From: Agelaius tricolor
Lineage: Eukaryota; Chordata; Aves; Passeriformes; Icteridae
Direction: 5' to 3'
NCBI GenBank assembly: GCA_023055355.1
Contig: JALJCS010000004.1
Location: 25,970,244 to 26,034,243 of the forward strand
Length of the DNA: 64,000 nt
In this document: positions 35,600-47,175 of the stretch, in pieces
How positions within the stretch are numbered: the first letter of the stretch is position 1
Layout of the letters: every line of letters begins with the position of its first letter
Translations under genes and position numbers: made by a program
The notes under the pieces: generated by a model
The model's input: the letters and a program-made list of their open reading frames with translations, nothing else
Databases searched by the model: none
What the model was told of the DNA's origin: nothing

Positions 35600-36600
35600 T
35601 TGTCACAAGAGGCCCAAAACTGAACACAGGCTTGACATGTGGCCTCGCCAGTGCCAAGAACAGGGGGATGATGGGATGATAATTGCCATGGTCCTGCTGA
35701 CTACACTATTGCTGATACAGGCCAGGATGCCCTTGGCCTTCTTGGCTACCTGGGCACACACTGGCTCATCCTCAGTTGCTGTTGACCAGCACCCCCAGGC
35801 CCTTTTCTGACAAACAGTTTTCCAGTCACTCTGCCACAGCCTCCAGCGCTGCTTGAGGTTATTGTGACTCAAGGGGAGGACCTGGCACTTGGCCTTTTTG
35901 AACCTCAAGAACCTATGGGCTCTTGGCCCATAGATCCAGCCTGTCCTGATCCCTCTGAAGAGCCTTCAAACCCTCCAGCAGACAAATGCCAAACTTGGTG
36001 TCATCTGCAAACTGACTGAGGGGGCACTCAATCTCCTCATGAGTGAAGATATTAAACAGGCCTCACTGGTGCCAGTACTGAGCGCTGGGGTGTCCAGTGG
36101 TCACCAACTGATGGCTGGATTTCCCTTGACCACAACTCTCTGGGCCCGGCCATCCAGCCAGTTTTCAACCCAGTAAGAGTGCACGTGTTCAAGCTGTGGG
36201 ATGCCAGCTCTCCTGCCACAGGAGAGTGCTGTGGGGGATGGTGTCAAAGGCCTTGCTGAAGTCTGTGTGTACAACGTCCCCTCATCCACTAGATGGGTCA
36301 CTTCATCACAGGAAGTGATCAGGTTGTCAAGCAGCACCTGCCTTTAACAAACCCAGGTTGGTGGGGCCTGATCCCCTTATCCTGCACGTGCTGTGTGATG
36401 GCACTCAGGGTGATCTGCTTCATGACCATCCCTGGAATCAAGGTCACACTGATAGGCCTGCAGTTCCCCTGATCCTTTTTCCAGCCCTTTTTGTAAATGT
36501 GTCCCATTTCCAAACTTCCTGTAACCTGGACTAGTTTCCAAACTCCCAGTAACCTGGTGCCGGTCCGGTTTGTTTACAGGACATTTGTTTAATGATGGAA
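35600..36600 (-). pseudogene. CR1 ORF2 reverse transcriptase remnant
   Basis: Three consecutive minus-strand frames carry reverse transcriptase landmarks in order. At 36513-36319: 'GNCRPISVTLIPGMVMKQI' and 'HQPGFVKGRCCL'. At 36337-36101: a domain fragment ending 'VENWLDGRAQRVVVKG'. At 35908-35603: 'MRFKKAKCQVLPL' and 'AQVAKKAKGILACI'. The catalytic FADD box is still intact at 36000-36011 (read on the minus strand as QFADDTK). Frameshifts separate the blocks. The enzyme would copy CR1 RNA into DNA at a nick, but no complete protein can be made. Confidence 0.85.
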
Positions 36601-36949
36601 AGTGGCTGGTGAGCACTTCCATCAGTACCTTCAGTACCCTTGAGGGGATCTCATCCAGCCTCAGAGACTGGTGTGTGTTAAGAGGTGTAGCAGGTCACTG
36701 GCCATTTCCCCTTGGAGTATGGGGGCTTCATTCTGCCCAGTTCCCATCTTCCAGCTCAGGGGGCTGGATACCTGGGGGACAACTGGTCTTGCTCTTAAAG
36801 ACTGAAGCAAAGAAGGCATATCTCAGCCTTTTCCTTATCCCATGCAATGGTATGACATCACCTGCTCACCCCCAACAACCAATAGCAGATGGACATATTT
36901 CTTAGCCCCTTTTTGTAGTGAATGTATTTGTACAAAAAATTTTGGTTGT

Positions 36950-38050
36950 CTTTTATGGCAGTTCTTGTCAGTCTTTGGCCCTTCTAATTTTCTCCCTGCA
37001 TAACTCATGACGTATTTTTAGTCTCACTGAGCAGCTTGTCCCTTCTTCCAAAGGTCATAAACTCTCCCTTTTCTCCTGAGTTCAGCCTGAGCTGTGTTCA
37101 GCCAGTCCAGTCTTCTTCCAGACAGCTCCTCTTTCAGCACCTAAGGACAGCCTGCTCCTGCACCTTTAAGATTGTTTTCTCAAACAGTGTTCAGCCTTCC
37201 TGCACTCCCTTGTCCCCTTGGGACCACATCCCAAGGAACGCTATCAGCCAGTCCTGTAAACAGGCCAAAGTCTGCCCCCTGGAAGTCCCAGGCAATTCTG
37301 GCAGTTCTGCTGACCCCTTCCTTACAGCTCTGGGAATAAAAAGAAGCTCTCCTTTTGCGGTCTCTGTGCCCAAGATGGCCTCTGGCCACCACAGCTCCCT
37401 CTAATCCTCTGTTCACAAGCAGCAGGTCCAGCTGGGCACCTTCCCTGGCTCACCCACTGTGAGAGAAGTACCAAGGCATGTTTCACACAGCTCAGAAACC
37501 TCCTGGGCTGTCCCCTTTCTGCTATGTTGTATTTCCAGCAGGTATCTGGTATGTTGGAATCCCCTATGAGAGCAAGGGTCAGTGATCTGAAGGCTTTTCC
37601 CAGTTCACAGAATATTTAATCTGCCTCTTCATCCTAGTGGGGTGGTCTGCAACATACTCCCACTAGGATATCTGTCTTGTTGGCCTTCTCTCTGATGCTT
37701 ATGCATGAACACTTGACCCTATCATCACCCTAAAACTGAGCTCTAGACATTTGAAACACTCCCTAACATACAGGGCTACCTCACCATCTCTTTTCCTTGC
37801 CTGTCCTTTCTGAAGGGTTTAGAGTGATTCACAGCAGCTCTCCAGTAATGCCCCATGTTTCTGTGATGGCAGCCATGTCGTAGCTTTCTTTCTTCACAGT
37901 GGCATCCATCTTCTCTTCATTGCCCATGCTGCATGCATTGGTATAAATGCACTTGGACTTGGATCCCACCCTCCATCTTTCTGGGATAATTTCTGGCATA
38001 ATTTCTATGTGATTCTTCTCATGCTCTTCTGTGGTTTCTAACATACCAAT
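36950..38050 (-). pseudogene. CR1 ORF2 endonuclease (APE-type) remnant
   Basis: This lies upstream of the reverse transcriptase in the element's own direction, where CR1 encodes its apurinic/apyrimidinic-type endonuclease. The clearest piece is the minus-strand frame 38044-37829, containing 'KCIYTNACSMGNEEKMDATV' and 'YDMAAITETWG', matching the N-terminal 'nARS..NK..EL.....DI..ITETWW' pattern of CR1-like endonucleases. The rest is broken by frameshifts. Confidence 0.75.
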
Positions 38051-38099
38051 AACACCTGTGTCTTCACTGCTGCATGGATCTCTATCCTTTACCTCAACT

Positions 38100-38765
38100 G
38101 ACAGAGCAGACTGAAAGAATTCACCTCCCCTGAAACATAGGCTTGCTGTCCCCAGGTCTCTAGTGTGCTTGGGGTTTTTTCCTTTCCTCTTTTATACCTA
38201 GTTTAAAGATCTCTCATTGAACCCTGCTAACTCTATAAGGATCTTTTTCCCTGCTTTGAGACAGGTGTCACCAACTGGCCTGGTGTTGTATAAAAACCAC
38301 CAAAATTCTACCATTGACACCTGAAGTCATGTGTCAATCTGGTAGCTCTTCCCATTTCTTCTCTCATAATTCTCTGCAACTGGAAGGCTAGAGGAGAACA
38401 TAATAGTGCTTCTGATATCTTAACCAATCACCCCAAGGCCCTGAAATCTCTTTTGATTGCTCTAAGACTTCTTGTCCAGAGCTTGTTCCAGGATAGGAAG
38501 CTTTCTCTTCATATCTTCAACCTCTGCCCCACAGTAGGAGGGAAGTGGGCCCACTCTACACGTTGGATCCTCTATTCCTATCAGGGAGTTTTCTGTCACA
38601 ATGATCCATCTGTTTTTTTTTCTTCACAGAAGCAGTTTTAATGCTGGGTGTAGGCTGATTAAGCTTTGACAACACTTCCATGCCACATGAACCATCATGA
38701 TCATTATTCTTCAGATCCACTTGCAAAGCCTCATACCTCATGCCAGGGTACCTGGGAAGGTGGAC
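38100..38765 (-). pseudogene. CR1 ORF1 remnant
   Basis: The region extends CR1 similarity 5' of the endonuclease. The plus-strand text has 'CACAGAAGCAGTTTTAATGC' and 'GGGAGTTTTCTGTCACAATG', which I recognise from the ORF1 part of long avian CR1 copies, where an esterase-like domain has been described (Kapitonov and Jurka). No continuous frame remains. The ORF1 assignment is less certain than the downstream domains. Confidence 0.5.
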
Positions 38766-38849
38766 TAGACAATTTTAGTTATTAGATTAAGTTAATGATC
38801 ACATCAATTTCCAAAAGGGAATACTGTACACCTTCAAAGTTGTTCTCTT

Positions 38850-39145
38850 GTGCTTTTGGAGGAGTTGCTGAGCTCTTCTTCCTGGTTTTCAGTGACAGGA
38901 CATGTGGAAATGGCTCAAAGCTGTGTCAGGGAAGGTTCAGGCTAGATATAAGAAAAATTTCTTTACTGAGGGCTGATCAAACACTGGACTAGGCTTCCTG
39001 GAGAGGTGATCAATACTCCAAGTCTGTCAATGTTTAAGAGGCATTTGGACAGAGACTTAATAACGTGCTTCGTCTTATGGTCAACATTGTCACAGAGCTA
39101 GTAATTGTAGGTCCCTTCCAAAGGAACTATTCTCCCTGTATAATC
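38850..39145 (+). mobile_element. CR1 LINE 3' fragment, plus orientation
   Basis: Conserved order of the ORF2 end and 3' UTR: 'GAGCTCTTCTTCCTGGTTTT', 'CAGTGACAGGACATGTGGAA', 'GGTTCAGGCTAGATATAAG' with 'AAAAATTTCTTTACTGAGGG', then 'TGTTTAAGAGGCATTTGGAC' and a degraded 'GTAGGTCCCTTCCAAAGG' end. It lies about 85 bp from, and opposite in orientation to, the 5' end of the long minus-strand CR1, so it is a separate copy of another subfamily. Confidence 0.8.
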
Positions 39146-41560
39146 CTTTGAGGTAACAACAGAAGTTTTAAAATCGTTCTTCTACATTCAAAGAAGTTTA
39201 CAGTCTATATAAAAAACATGACTGAAGTCAAGTTCTGCGTAGACCACACCTGTCATTAGACCATGGTTACATTCCATACTGAGAGTAGCTTGCTAATGGA
39301 AACAGAAGTTCAATCTGAAGGTAAAAAAGAATCTGGGAAGAATAGCTGAAAATGTGGAATGACTGAAGCCTGCATTAATTCATCAGAATGTGTTATGATA
39401 TGGCAATTAAAAGGTAGGTATGTAGTCTTTCAGACTATCAAAGCTGAGGTGATTATTTACAGTATTCATGGAAGTATTTGACTGGAATCAGCATCTTCTA
39501 CTGAAAGTCTATTGTTTTGGGGGGGTATTGTTTGTTTGTAGTTTTTTGCATGATGATCTATTTATATATTTGCTGAGTTATTTCATAAATTATATTTTCC
39601 TCAGAGAATGAAAAACTCAGCATGAACATCTGCAAACTGTGAAGAAAGAACAATGATCTATGCCAAAAATCTTTAAAAACTGTAAGCTGTAAACACTGGA
39701 CTATTTTTGCTTGGACCAGGAAATGAAAACAGATTGGTCAAATATTAACTGCATTTGCAGCTGCTAGAGGTAGCAGGAATTGGGGTGGTTTGAACTAATA
39801 ATTCTTAACTCAGGTGTATGAAAGGGACTACAATCTGTATGACACAAATCTTGGAGTTTTTGTCTTTAACCATGATGGATGGTGTACAGTTTAATATTTT
39901 CTTCTCTGAATTTAGATGCCATAAATTTCACTGTTTTTTCTCTTAGTTCAAAATATTACAGATATTAAGATTATTCTACAATTTTTTTCCCTCCATCATG
40001 TTTTACCATGAAGTGATAGTAATAGAGCAGACTGCAATAATAACACCTCTCAACAGCATGATGTTTTAATGGTAAGAAATTGTTTAAGTTTAAAATATAA
40101 CTTGTTGTCATGGAAGAAAATTAACTCTATTGAAGACATCCCACAGGAATCTGTGCATGCCATATACAATATAGCTCCCAGAATGATTTTCCATGTATCT
40201 GTCTGACATGCTTTATACTTGTAAAACAAGTATCACAGAAGTAATAAAAATGTATTAGTCTATGTGATTTTCAAGCAGTAATTTCTAATACTGAATGTAC
40301 AATGCTACCAGTATGTACAGTGCTACCAGTACACTAAATTCTCCTGCTTTTGACATCTGTCTTTGGAATTTATATGAGAATAAAGCATTTTAAGAACTCT
40401 ATCTACATAATTTGTTGCTTATTTTCTATGTTAAAAACCCTGTTAAATATTTTTTCTTTCCTAAAGGACGACTCTGTGCAGCAAGACCCTAGATTGTCAT
40501 GCCAAGGCATAGAGGGCAATCAAAACCTCCATCTATAATTTCTAATTACATTGTCAAGCATTGATACACACCATTTTACAACAGCAGATTTCAGCCCTGA
40601 TGTCTGCTTTTTATTCATGTGCATATAGATCAGTTCTACACTCAATACTATTTTTCTTGGCATGTAGCTGGTATATATCTTATTTCTTCCACATTGCTTT
40701 GAGTGTATTATATATTTATCCATTGCTGTAATGAGTGAATCAGAACTTGAACATAGACATGCTCAAGTCACAGACATTTGAGAACATTAAATTTATTGCA
40801 CAGGCTCTCAGCCCTTGGTGATAGACACAAGTTAATCTTCATTTCTTATTGCATGACCTAATTCAGAAAAGCACTTAACTAAAGTGCTTGATCTTAAACA
40901 AACACTTAAGTGTTTTCCTTCCAGATATTTTTCTTTTTTAAATTAGTATTCCATTTCATCAAAATAATGGTATTTTCTAAACACAAACAAATAAGCTATA
41001 AGTTTTTCAGTCTAGACTTTCTTCTGGAACTCAGCACATGACTTTGTACATAAGATTAATGTCTTCTGTGAAGCTTTAGGGAAACAGGGCAAAGCAGCTA
41101 TCAACAAGCTATATTATCATTTTGCCATTTTACCACTACCACTAAGAAGAAAATAATCACCTAACTCTGTTTAAAATGAAAGAAATGAAAGACACTGTGG
41201 CTCAAATAATGTGTCTCATTTTGCTGGGTGGGGCTATAATAATCTAGGACTAATCTAAAAATGTCCAGGGCATAACTCAGTCATCAGATTTTGAGTGTTT
41301 TGGAACACACTTTATTGATTGAGGGCATTTTGTACTATCAGATATTTTTCTCTTGCATGCAGTTAATAAAACCATGACAAGAGAAGAAATTCTGTCTTGG
41401 AATTTATCAGGACAGAACTTAGTTTTATTAGATATGCTTAGATATGCTTTTATGCCAAGACAATAGTCACTAAGCACAGATGTCATTTGTTCTGTGATTG
41501 TATTCAGCATGACATAGAATGGTGAAGAGTTTTGTACATTTTGGAGATGGTCACTTTAAA
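39146..41560. other. Gene-free AT-rich stretch
   Basis: No gene or recognised transposon. There is a small tandem duplication at about 40295-40333, where TGTACA(A/G)TGCTACCAGTA is repeated. The frames at 40350-40538 (plus) and 41277-41510 (minus) have no recognisable motifs. Confidence 0.4.
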
Positions 41561-41564
41561 AGCA

Positions 41565-41870
41565 GCTACAAAGATAACAGAGACTCTCATTTCTCCTGGA
41601 GCCACATGGATAAGACAAGGGTCAGCAGATATAAGTTGCATTGAGGGAGGCTTCATTTTGACAGAATAAAGATTTTTTTTTTTTATAGTGATATATTGTT
41701 CATTGGAACAACCTCCTCAGGGACAGGGTGAATTCTCCATCACTAGAAGTTTTTTTCAAGATGTGATTGGACAGGATGCTCTATATTCCAGGCTTGCTTT
41801 CCCATGATGACTATGAGACTTTTTGAGGGCCCTCCCAGCCTGGTCTGTTCTGTGATTGTATGGTTAGAAT
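41565..41870 (+). mobile_element. CR1 LINE 3' fragment
   Basis: Ordered CR1 blocks: 'GGAGCCACATGGATAAGACA', 'GGGTCAGCAGATATAAGTTG', 'CATTGGAACAACCTCCTCAG', 'TCCATCACTAGAAGTTTTTT', 'ATTGGACAGGATGCTCTA', 'CCTCCCAGCCTGGTCTGTTC', and a terminal 'TCTGTGATTGTATGG' representing the 8-bp end repeats. An internal T10 run is within the element. It is moderately diverged. Confidence 0.8.
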
Positions 41871-42339
41871 TAAGATAAACTAGTAAATTGCTAGAGAGCA
41901 GGTATTTCTTTCTTTGTATGGTGACTAAAGTTTTACAAATGTAGAACTTGTACAAGCTCCTATTTCAATGCTCTGTTGTAAAGAATACCATATATTGAAA
42001 GTGTCTAGACACCATTACATATTTTGATGTGTCTGCCACTTGCATAGAAATTTTCCACTACCATAGAGTACCATTGACTGTGAACTATGACCCATAGTAA
42101 AAAAAGACTAATCTGTAATGAAGAAACTTGGTACATAATGAGATTTGACCCAGTACAAACTGTATTATTGTCTGAACTCTTCATACATGTTCCTCTTTAT
42201 GGGCTCCTAATTTAAGATCAAGATGACTCTCTAAATGAGTAAAATAATTATGTGAATACTGATTCTATCTGGCTTTTGAAATACTTCATTAAGTTTCGCT
42301 GCTGAAATTCAGTAGTTACAAGAAAGGTAGTTGAAAAAA

Positions 42340-43050
42340 ACTATCCTTTTGTGTGGTGGCCAAGAGCTGGCCTGGAGGCCGCACAGCCACAGGTAACCCT
42401 GATGACATAACACCACCAGCTGAGGCCGCTGGGGATGCAGACAGCTCTTGGCCAGTGAAGTGCAGCCAGTCAGGACCAGCCGCACTGGCTCTCCCACCCT
42501 GGATAAAGGGAACCGTGCTCCATCGGAATGGGCTGCGGCCACGTGAACCTCCCGTGTCCTGCTGTGCGTGGCTGTCCAAACTGTGACACCTTTGGACCTT
42601 TTTTCCTCCTCCGAGAAATTTTAGTATGTTTTTGTTTTTATTTACAGCGCAGTTAAAGCCTACTTTCTATTCTCTCAGGACCCTCATGGCACTGACAGAC
42701 GTTACCAGAACTGCCCAGCCTGCTGCTCTGCCTCTCCACAACCTGAGCAATGCCCAGGATCCTATGTCAGACCCTAGGGCCACTAGCTCCTGTCCCAGTG
42801 ATGCTGCAGCAGAACTGGTCACTAGCCTCCCTCAGCCCTCCCTTGCCTCTGCCTCTGGGCTGATGTCCTAGCCTTGCCCTGCCCACCCTGGACCCTGCCT
42901 GAAGCCTAGGTAGAGGCTGCCTCAGTCTGCTTCCATGTGTACTCCCTGTGTACTCAGGGAGCATCTGTCTCTCCCTGCACCCAGATGCATTCTCCTTGTT
43001 TGGTATGCTTTCTAGTTTGTCCCTGTTAAATAAATAGAAAATGTCTACCA
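42340..43050 (+). other. GC-rich cassette with splice acceptors and poly(A) signal, unidentified
   Basis: About 700 bp is much richer in G/C than its flanks. It contains CACGTG (42540-42545), two acceptor-like sites (TTTTTATTTACAG ending 42647; CTATTCTCTCAG ending 42678), a frame rich in Ala/Pro/Ser from 42626 to 42871 and AATAAA at 43029-43034. It could be the last exon of a plus-strand lncRNA, an unrecognised LTR whose R region ends at the poly(A) signal, or a retroposed gene end. The protein shows no domain I recognise. Confidence 0.3.
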
Positions 43051-44845
43051 TCATTTAGCTTACACAAATTAATTTCCTGTGGAAAAGAGAGAGAATTTGA
43101 GTCAGAGTAATTTAAATGTTCCAAGAGAAGTCTTAGCACAAACTGCCCACAGGTGCTCTGCACTTGGACTGCCTTTCCACTGGGGTTACAGCTGCCTGCA
43201 GTCACCACAGTTAAGCTGTTATGTTGTTTTGGTTTGGGTTTATTTTTTGTTCCTGCATAGACTCTCATCACAAACAATATTACAGCCTCAAGAAGACAAA
43301 GTTCAGTTGCAAAGTTGAGAATGTAACAGTTCTCAGAACAATTTTTTTAAAAGAGTCTTTGTTTACACAGTACTCAATAAACTCAAGCAAAGGAAAATGT
43401 ACACTCTAGACCACACAGCGAAAAAAAGCAAGAGTTCATTTTAAGGCCACAAGCACACACGTGTGAACATGCTACAACCTTGTTTTTTCAAATGCTGTTA
43501 GTAAGCCAAAAGATAAATTATTGTTACAAAAATGCATTATTTAATCCTGTATTTAAATACCACTTTATTGTGTGAATAAATTTGTGCACTAATACTTGCC
43601 ACCCATCCAGGATGACACTCACTATCAGATTCATTTTTCGGGAAGACACAATTTTGGTCTGCAATAAGCTTTAGTCACACAGGGTTTAGAGAAGGAATAT
43701 ATCATTTTCTTTGCAAGCAGTGGCAATTTATAAGCTTTCAGAAGCAGATATGATTGGAATGTGCTTGGTGGACACTTAAAGAAAACTGTTAGACCTTTCT
43801 AACTAAATATCTAATTAACTTTTCAGACCAAATAAATCTCTCAATAAAGATTATATTCAAACCTTGGACCAAGCAAAGCATCTCCTTTTGCATTTCTAGA
43901 GCTAGTAACTGAATAAATTCAGTAAGCTGAATACTGGGTATCTGTCTAGCATTGTCAGATGCTTCTCTCTGCATAAGCCAGGAAAAGATAAGTGGTCAAA
44001 ATAGAACCTACTGTAAGGAAGATAAAAGAAAACATGTCAGAAGTCAGACAGAGAACAGGTTGAAGAGAAAGATTTAGATAGGGATACGCAGACTTTGGAA
44101 GAAGGCATCACTCAGAGATGCAAAAGGTCTCCTTCTGAGTTTGTAATTTAGGCAGCAGCAGCAGAGGGGAAAGTCTACAGATGAAGAGATAGACAGCTGT
44201 TTAGAGGCATGCATAAAAGAGGAATGAATAAAAACTTAAAGCCATAAACAGTAGGATTAGATGAAAGCAAAAGGATGGGTCTTGACAAAAAATGAACTTG
44301 ATATTTTTTTGCCCTTTGTGTTTGCATTTTTCTATCCCCTGTAAATACCATGAAACTTGTCTGCAAAAAGTATATTACAGGCTTTTAAAATGCTGTTCTT
44401 TGTGCAGAATAACACAATAATTCCAGGACAATTTAACCTGTTAGTTCTAGTTTTAGGTATGGGTTCTGCACCTAATGAGCCAAAGATTGCTGATGGCACA
44501 ACTCATGTTTCACCTGATAGACTTCTGTTTTGCTTGGGTTTTTGATTCATTCACTAAACAGGTGGGCAGGGTGTTAAACAGAGTTGTGCTCTTAAGCAGG
44601 TTATTGCTGATGAAATCTCTCTCTCCTGTAACATGGAAGTGGAAACAGGGTGAAGAAGCAGTGTGGAGGACTCCTTCTCCAGTCTTGGCCTCAAGACCAG
44701 TTGTCCAATGCCAGTGGCTGTTCTAACCTGTTCTTTCTTTCTTCTTTCCAGTTATGCTCTTCATAGGCATCCAATTCCTTCTTCATAAGTTCCATTAAAT
44801 CATGATAGAGCCCTTCTTGAGTCTCGTTGAGAGCTTTCCCTCAAG
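43051..44845. other. Gene-free stretch
   Basis: No gene or recognised repeat. A pyrimidine-rich CTTTCTTTCTTCTTTCCAG at about 44734-44752 on the plus strand resembles an acceptor, but no paired donor is convincing. Confidence 0.4.
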
Positions 44846-45415
44846 ATGATACAGGATAATTCCAAAACAAAGGCCAGTTTACTATTGATTACTAAGTCAT
44901 TAATGCACGGTGTTGATGACAAAAAGAATTATCAGAATTTCTTTAGCATCCAGTGCAATTTTTTTGTTCTTATTCAGAAAACCAAGATAACTTTGTTTAA
45001 AAAATTTAAAAATAATGCATATGAGGTAATAGAAAGTATCACTCAGCAGTATGTAAGCTTTAAAAAGTTGCCAAGATACAGATACTCTCAAATTAACTCT
45101 ATGATATGCTTAGCTGTATGTATATTTGACAATAGGGGAGTTTTGGCTTTTTTTTTAACTGACTATCCTAATATGATGATACTATCATTCTCTTTATTCT
45201 GCATGCCATTAAGTGACACTAAACTTTCAGTACTCATAAGCATGATTCTTAGTATCAGAAAGAAGACATATTCCTTATTCATATGTTTATTAAAGAATTT
45301 AATACAAGAAATTTTAGTCTCAGATTTTCTATTCTACAAAATGAATCAGTTAATACATCCTGAAATCATAAATCAGGGAACAGACAAGACCAGCTCTCAG
45401 GAATCTCTGAACTAG
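44846..45415 (+). other. Unexplained 189-codon open frame
   Basis: It is the longest open frame in the window: ATG at 44846, TAG at 45413-45415, then a CR1 element starting a few bases later. Composition is AT-driven (Lys, Ile, Leu, Asn, Phe, Ser). There is a hydrophobic patch around residues 90-140 (with FFLTDYPNMMILSFSLFCMP), but no recognised domain, no signal peptide and a poly-T run inside. In DNA of this composition a frame this long is rare but not impossible in 64 kb. It may be chance or part of an unrecognised, decayed retroelement. It is not called as a gene. Confidence 0.25.
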
Positions 45416-46912
45416 GAGATCACAGTAGAGGAATGTTGGAAGGAACAATTTCCCTTGGTCAAAGATTATTAGGTTGGAGAACCCCTAGGCAAATGGGGCA
45501 TCAACCAGTTCATGGGTCCTGACAGGATGCATCCATGAATGCTGAATGAGCTGGTGAACACCATAGGTGGGCCTCTTATGGTCATCTTTGAAAGGAGGTG
45601 CCTCAGGACTGGAAAAAAGCAAATGTCACCCCAGTCTTCATAAAGGGCAAGAAGGAGGACTCAGGGGACTACCAGCCAGTCCACCTCAATCCCTGAAAAG
45701 GGGATGGAGACCTCATTCTGGAGGCCGTCTCTATCTGCATGGATGACAAGGAGATGAGGATGGAGTCAGCATGGATTCAGCAAAGGGACATCATGCATGG
45801 CCAATCTGATTGCTTTCCACAGTGAAACAGCTGCCTGGATAGATGGATGAAGGGAGAGCAGTGGATATTGTTCTACCTGGACTTTTAACACTGTCTCCCT
45901 CAACAGTCTCATAGGCAAACTCAGGAAGTGGGGCCTGGATGAGGGGCCAGAGAGGTGAATTGAGAACTGTTTGAATGGCAGATCCCAGAGGGTTGTTGGC
46001 ACAGGGTCTGGTTGGAGGCCTGTCACAAGTGGAGACCCCCCAGATTCAAGAGTGGGCCTGGTATTGTTTCACTTCCCCATCAGTGCCTTGGATGAAGGGG
46101 CAGGTGCCCCCTCAGAGAGTTCACTGATGACACAGAGCTGGGAGCAGTGGCCGATACCCCAGAGGGCCGTGCTGCCCTTCAGAGGCTGGAGAGAGGGGCA
46201 GAGAAGAACTGCCTGAAATTCAACAAAGGCAAATGCAGGGTCCTGCACCTGGGGAGGAAGAACCCCAGGCACCAGCACAGGCTGGGAGCTGCTGGAAAGC
46301 AGCTCTGAGGAGAAGGGCCCGGGGTTCCTGGTGGACAGCAAGCTGTCCATGAGCAGCAGTGTGTCCTGGTGGCCAGGAAGGGCAATGGTGTCCTGGGGTG
46401 CATTGGGAAGAGCAGTGCCAGCAGGCTGGGGGAGGTGATCCTGCCCCTCTACTCAGCCCTGGTGAGGCACATCTGGAGTGCTGTGTCCAGTTCTGGGCAC
46501 CTCAGAACCAGAGAGACACAGAGCTGCTGGAGCTGGTCCAGTGGAGATGACAAAGATTATTAGGGGACTGGAGCATCTCTCATACAAGGAAAGGCTTGCC
46601 TATAAAAATCTGAAGAAAGAGTCTCAGTGGATGGATTCAGGCTCTGCTTGGCCATGCCAAGCAATAGGACAAGAGGCAGTGGGTACAAACTGATGCACAT
46701 GAAGTTCCAACTCAACATTAGGAAGAGATTCTTTACTGTGCAGGTGACTGGAACAGATTAAGGAGAGTGGTTGTGAAGCCTCCCTCGCTGGAGATATTCA
46801 AGAACAGTCCAGATGTGATCCTGTGCAGCTCACTCTGAGAAGATCCTGCTTGTGCATGCATGTTGAACTACTCTGGTCCCTTCTAACCTAACCAACTCTG
46901 TGATTCTGAGGC
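45416..46912 (+). mobile_element. CR1 LINE, reverse transcriptase to 3' end, about 1.5 kb
   Basis: From left to right: 'HPEMLNELVNTIGGPL'-like text, 'WKKANVTPVFIKGKKEDSG', 'ISALDEGAGAPSE', then 'KGKCRVLHLGRKN' blocks, '[15 protein letters not shown]', 'RGLEHLSYKERL', and the 3' UTR with 'AACATTAGGAAGAGATTCTT', ending 'CCAACTCTGTGATTCTGAGG'. In the frame around 46120-46131 the catalytic box reads FTDD instead of FADD, so Ala has become Thr. Several frameshifts break the enzyme. It is GC-richer and better preserved than the other CR1s here, suggesting a younger insertion. Confidence 0.9.
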
Positions 46913-46939
46913 TTTTCTTCTCCTAGATGACCAGATCAA

Positions 46940-47175
46940 GTTTTCTGTGTTTCTTTGTATGAGAGTTGCTCTAGCTCCATCCAGCACTTCACTGGACCCT
47001 CTCCTGTATTTGTATAGGTGTCTTTTACCATGGAGCCCAGAACTCAACATTTGAGGTATGACCTCACCAGTGCTTAGTAGATGGAAAGGATCACCTCCCT
47101 CAAACTGCTGGCAACACTCCTCCTACGGCACCTGAGGACACTGCCTTCTGTCATGCAGGGGCAAACTGTGTGAAT
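46940..47175 (-). mobile_element. CR1 LINE internal fragment, minus orientation
   Basis: On the plus strand it reads as the inverted ORF2 C-terminal region: 'TGGAGCCCAGAACTCAACAT', 'GGTATGACCTCACCAGTGCT', 'GGATCACCTCCCTCAAACTG', 'CTGGCAACACTCCTCCTACG'. It abuts the plus-strand CR1 ending at 46912 and has no 3' UTR, so it is an older copy broken by deletion or by insertion of its neighbour. Confidence 0.75.

Larger units (their letters stand above)
35128..38765 (-). mobile_element. Nearly full-length CR1 LINE, decayed, minus orientation
   Basis: CR1 is the dominant avian non-LTR retrotransposon, moved by target-primed reverse transcription. Read on the minus strand the order is an ORF1 remnant (about 38765-38100), endonuclease region (about 38050-36950), reverse transcriptase (about 36600-35600) and 3' UTR (to 35128). 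The plus-strand 3' tail reads 'TTTTGGTTGGAAAAGACTTT' and 'CTGGGCAGCCTGTTCTAATG'. At about 3.6 kb of a usual 4-4.5 kb it is unusually complete for a bird CR1, most of which are short 3' pieces. Frameshifts and stops break every domain, so it cannot be active. The terminal 8-bp repeats are eroded. Confidence 0.9.
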
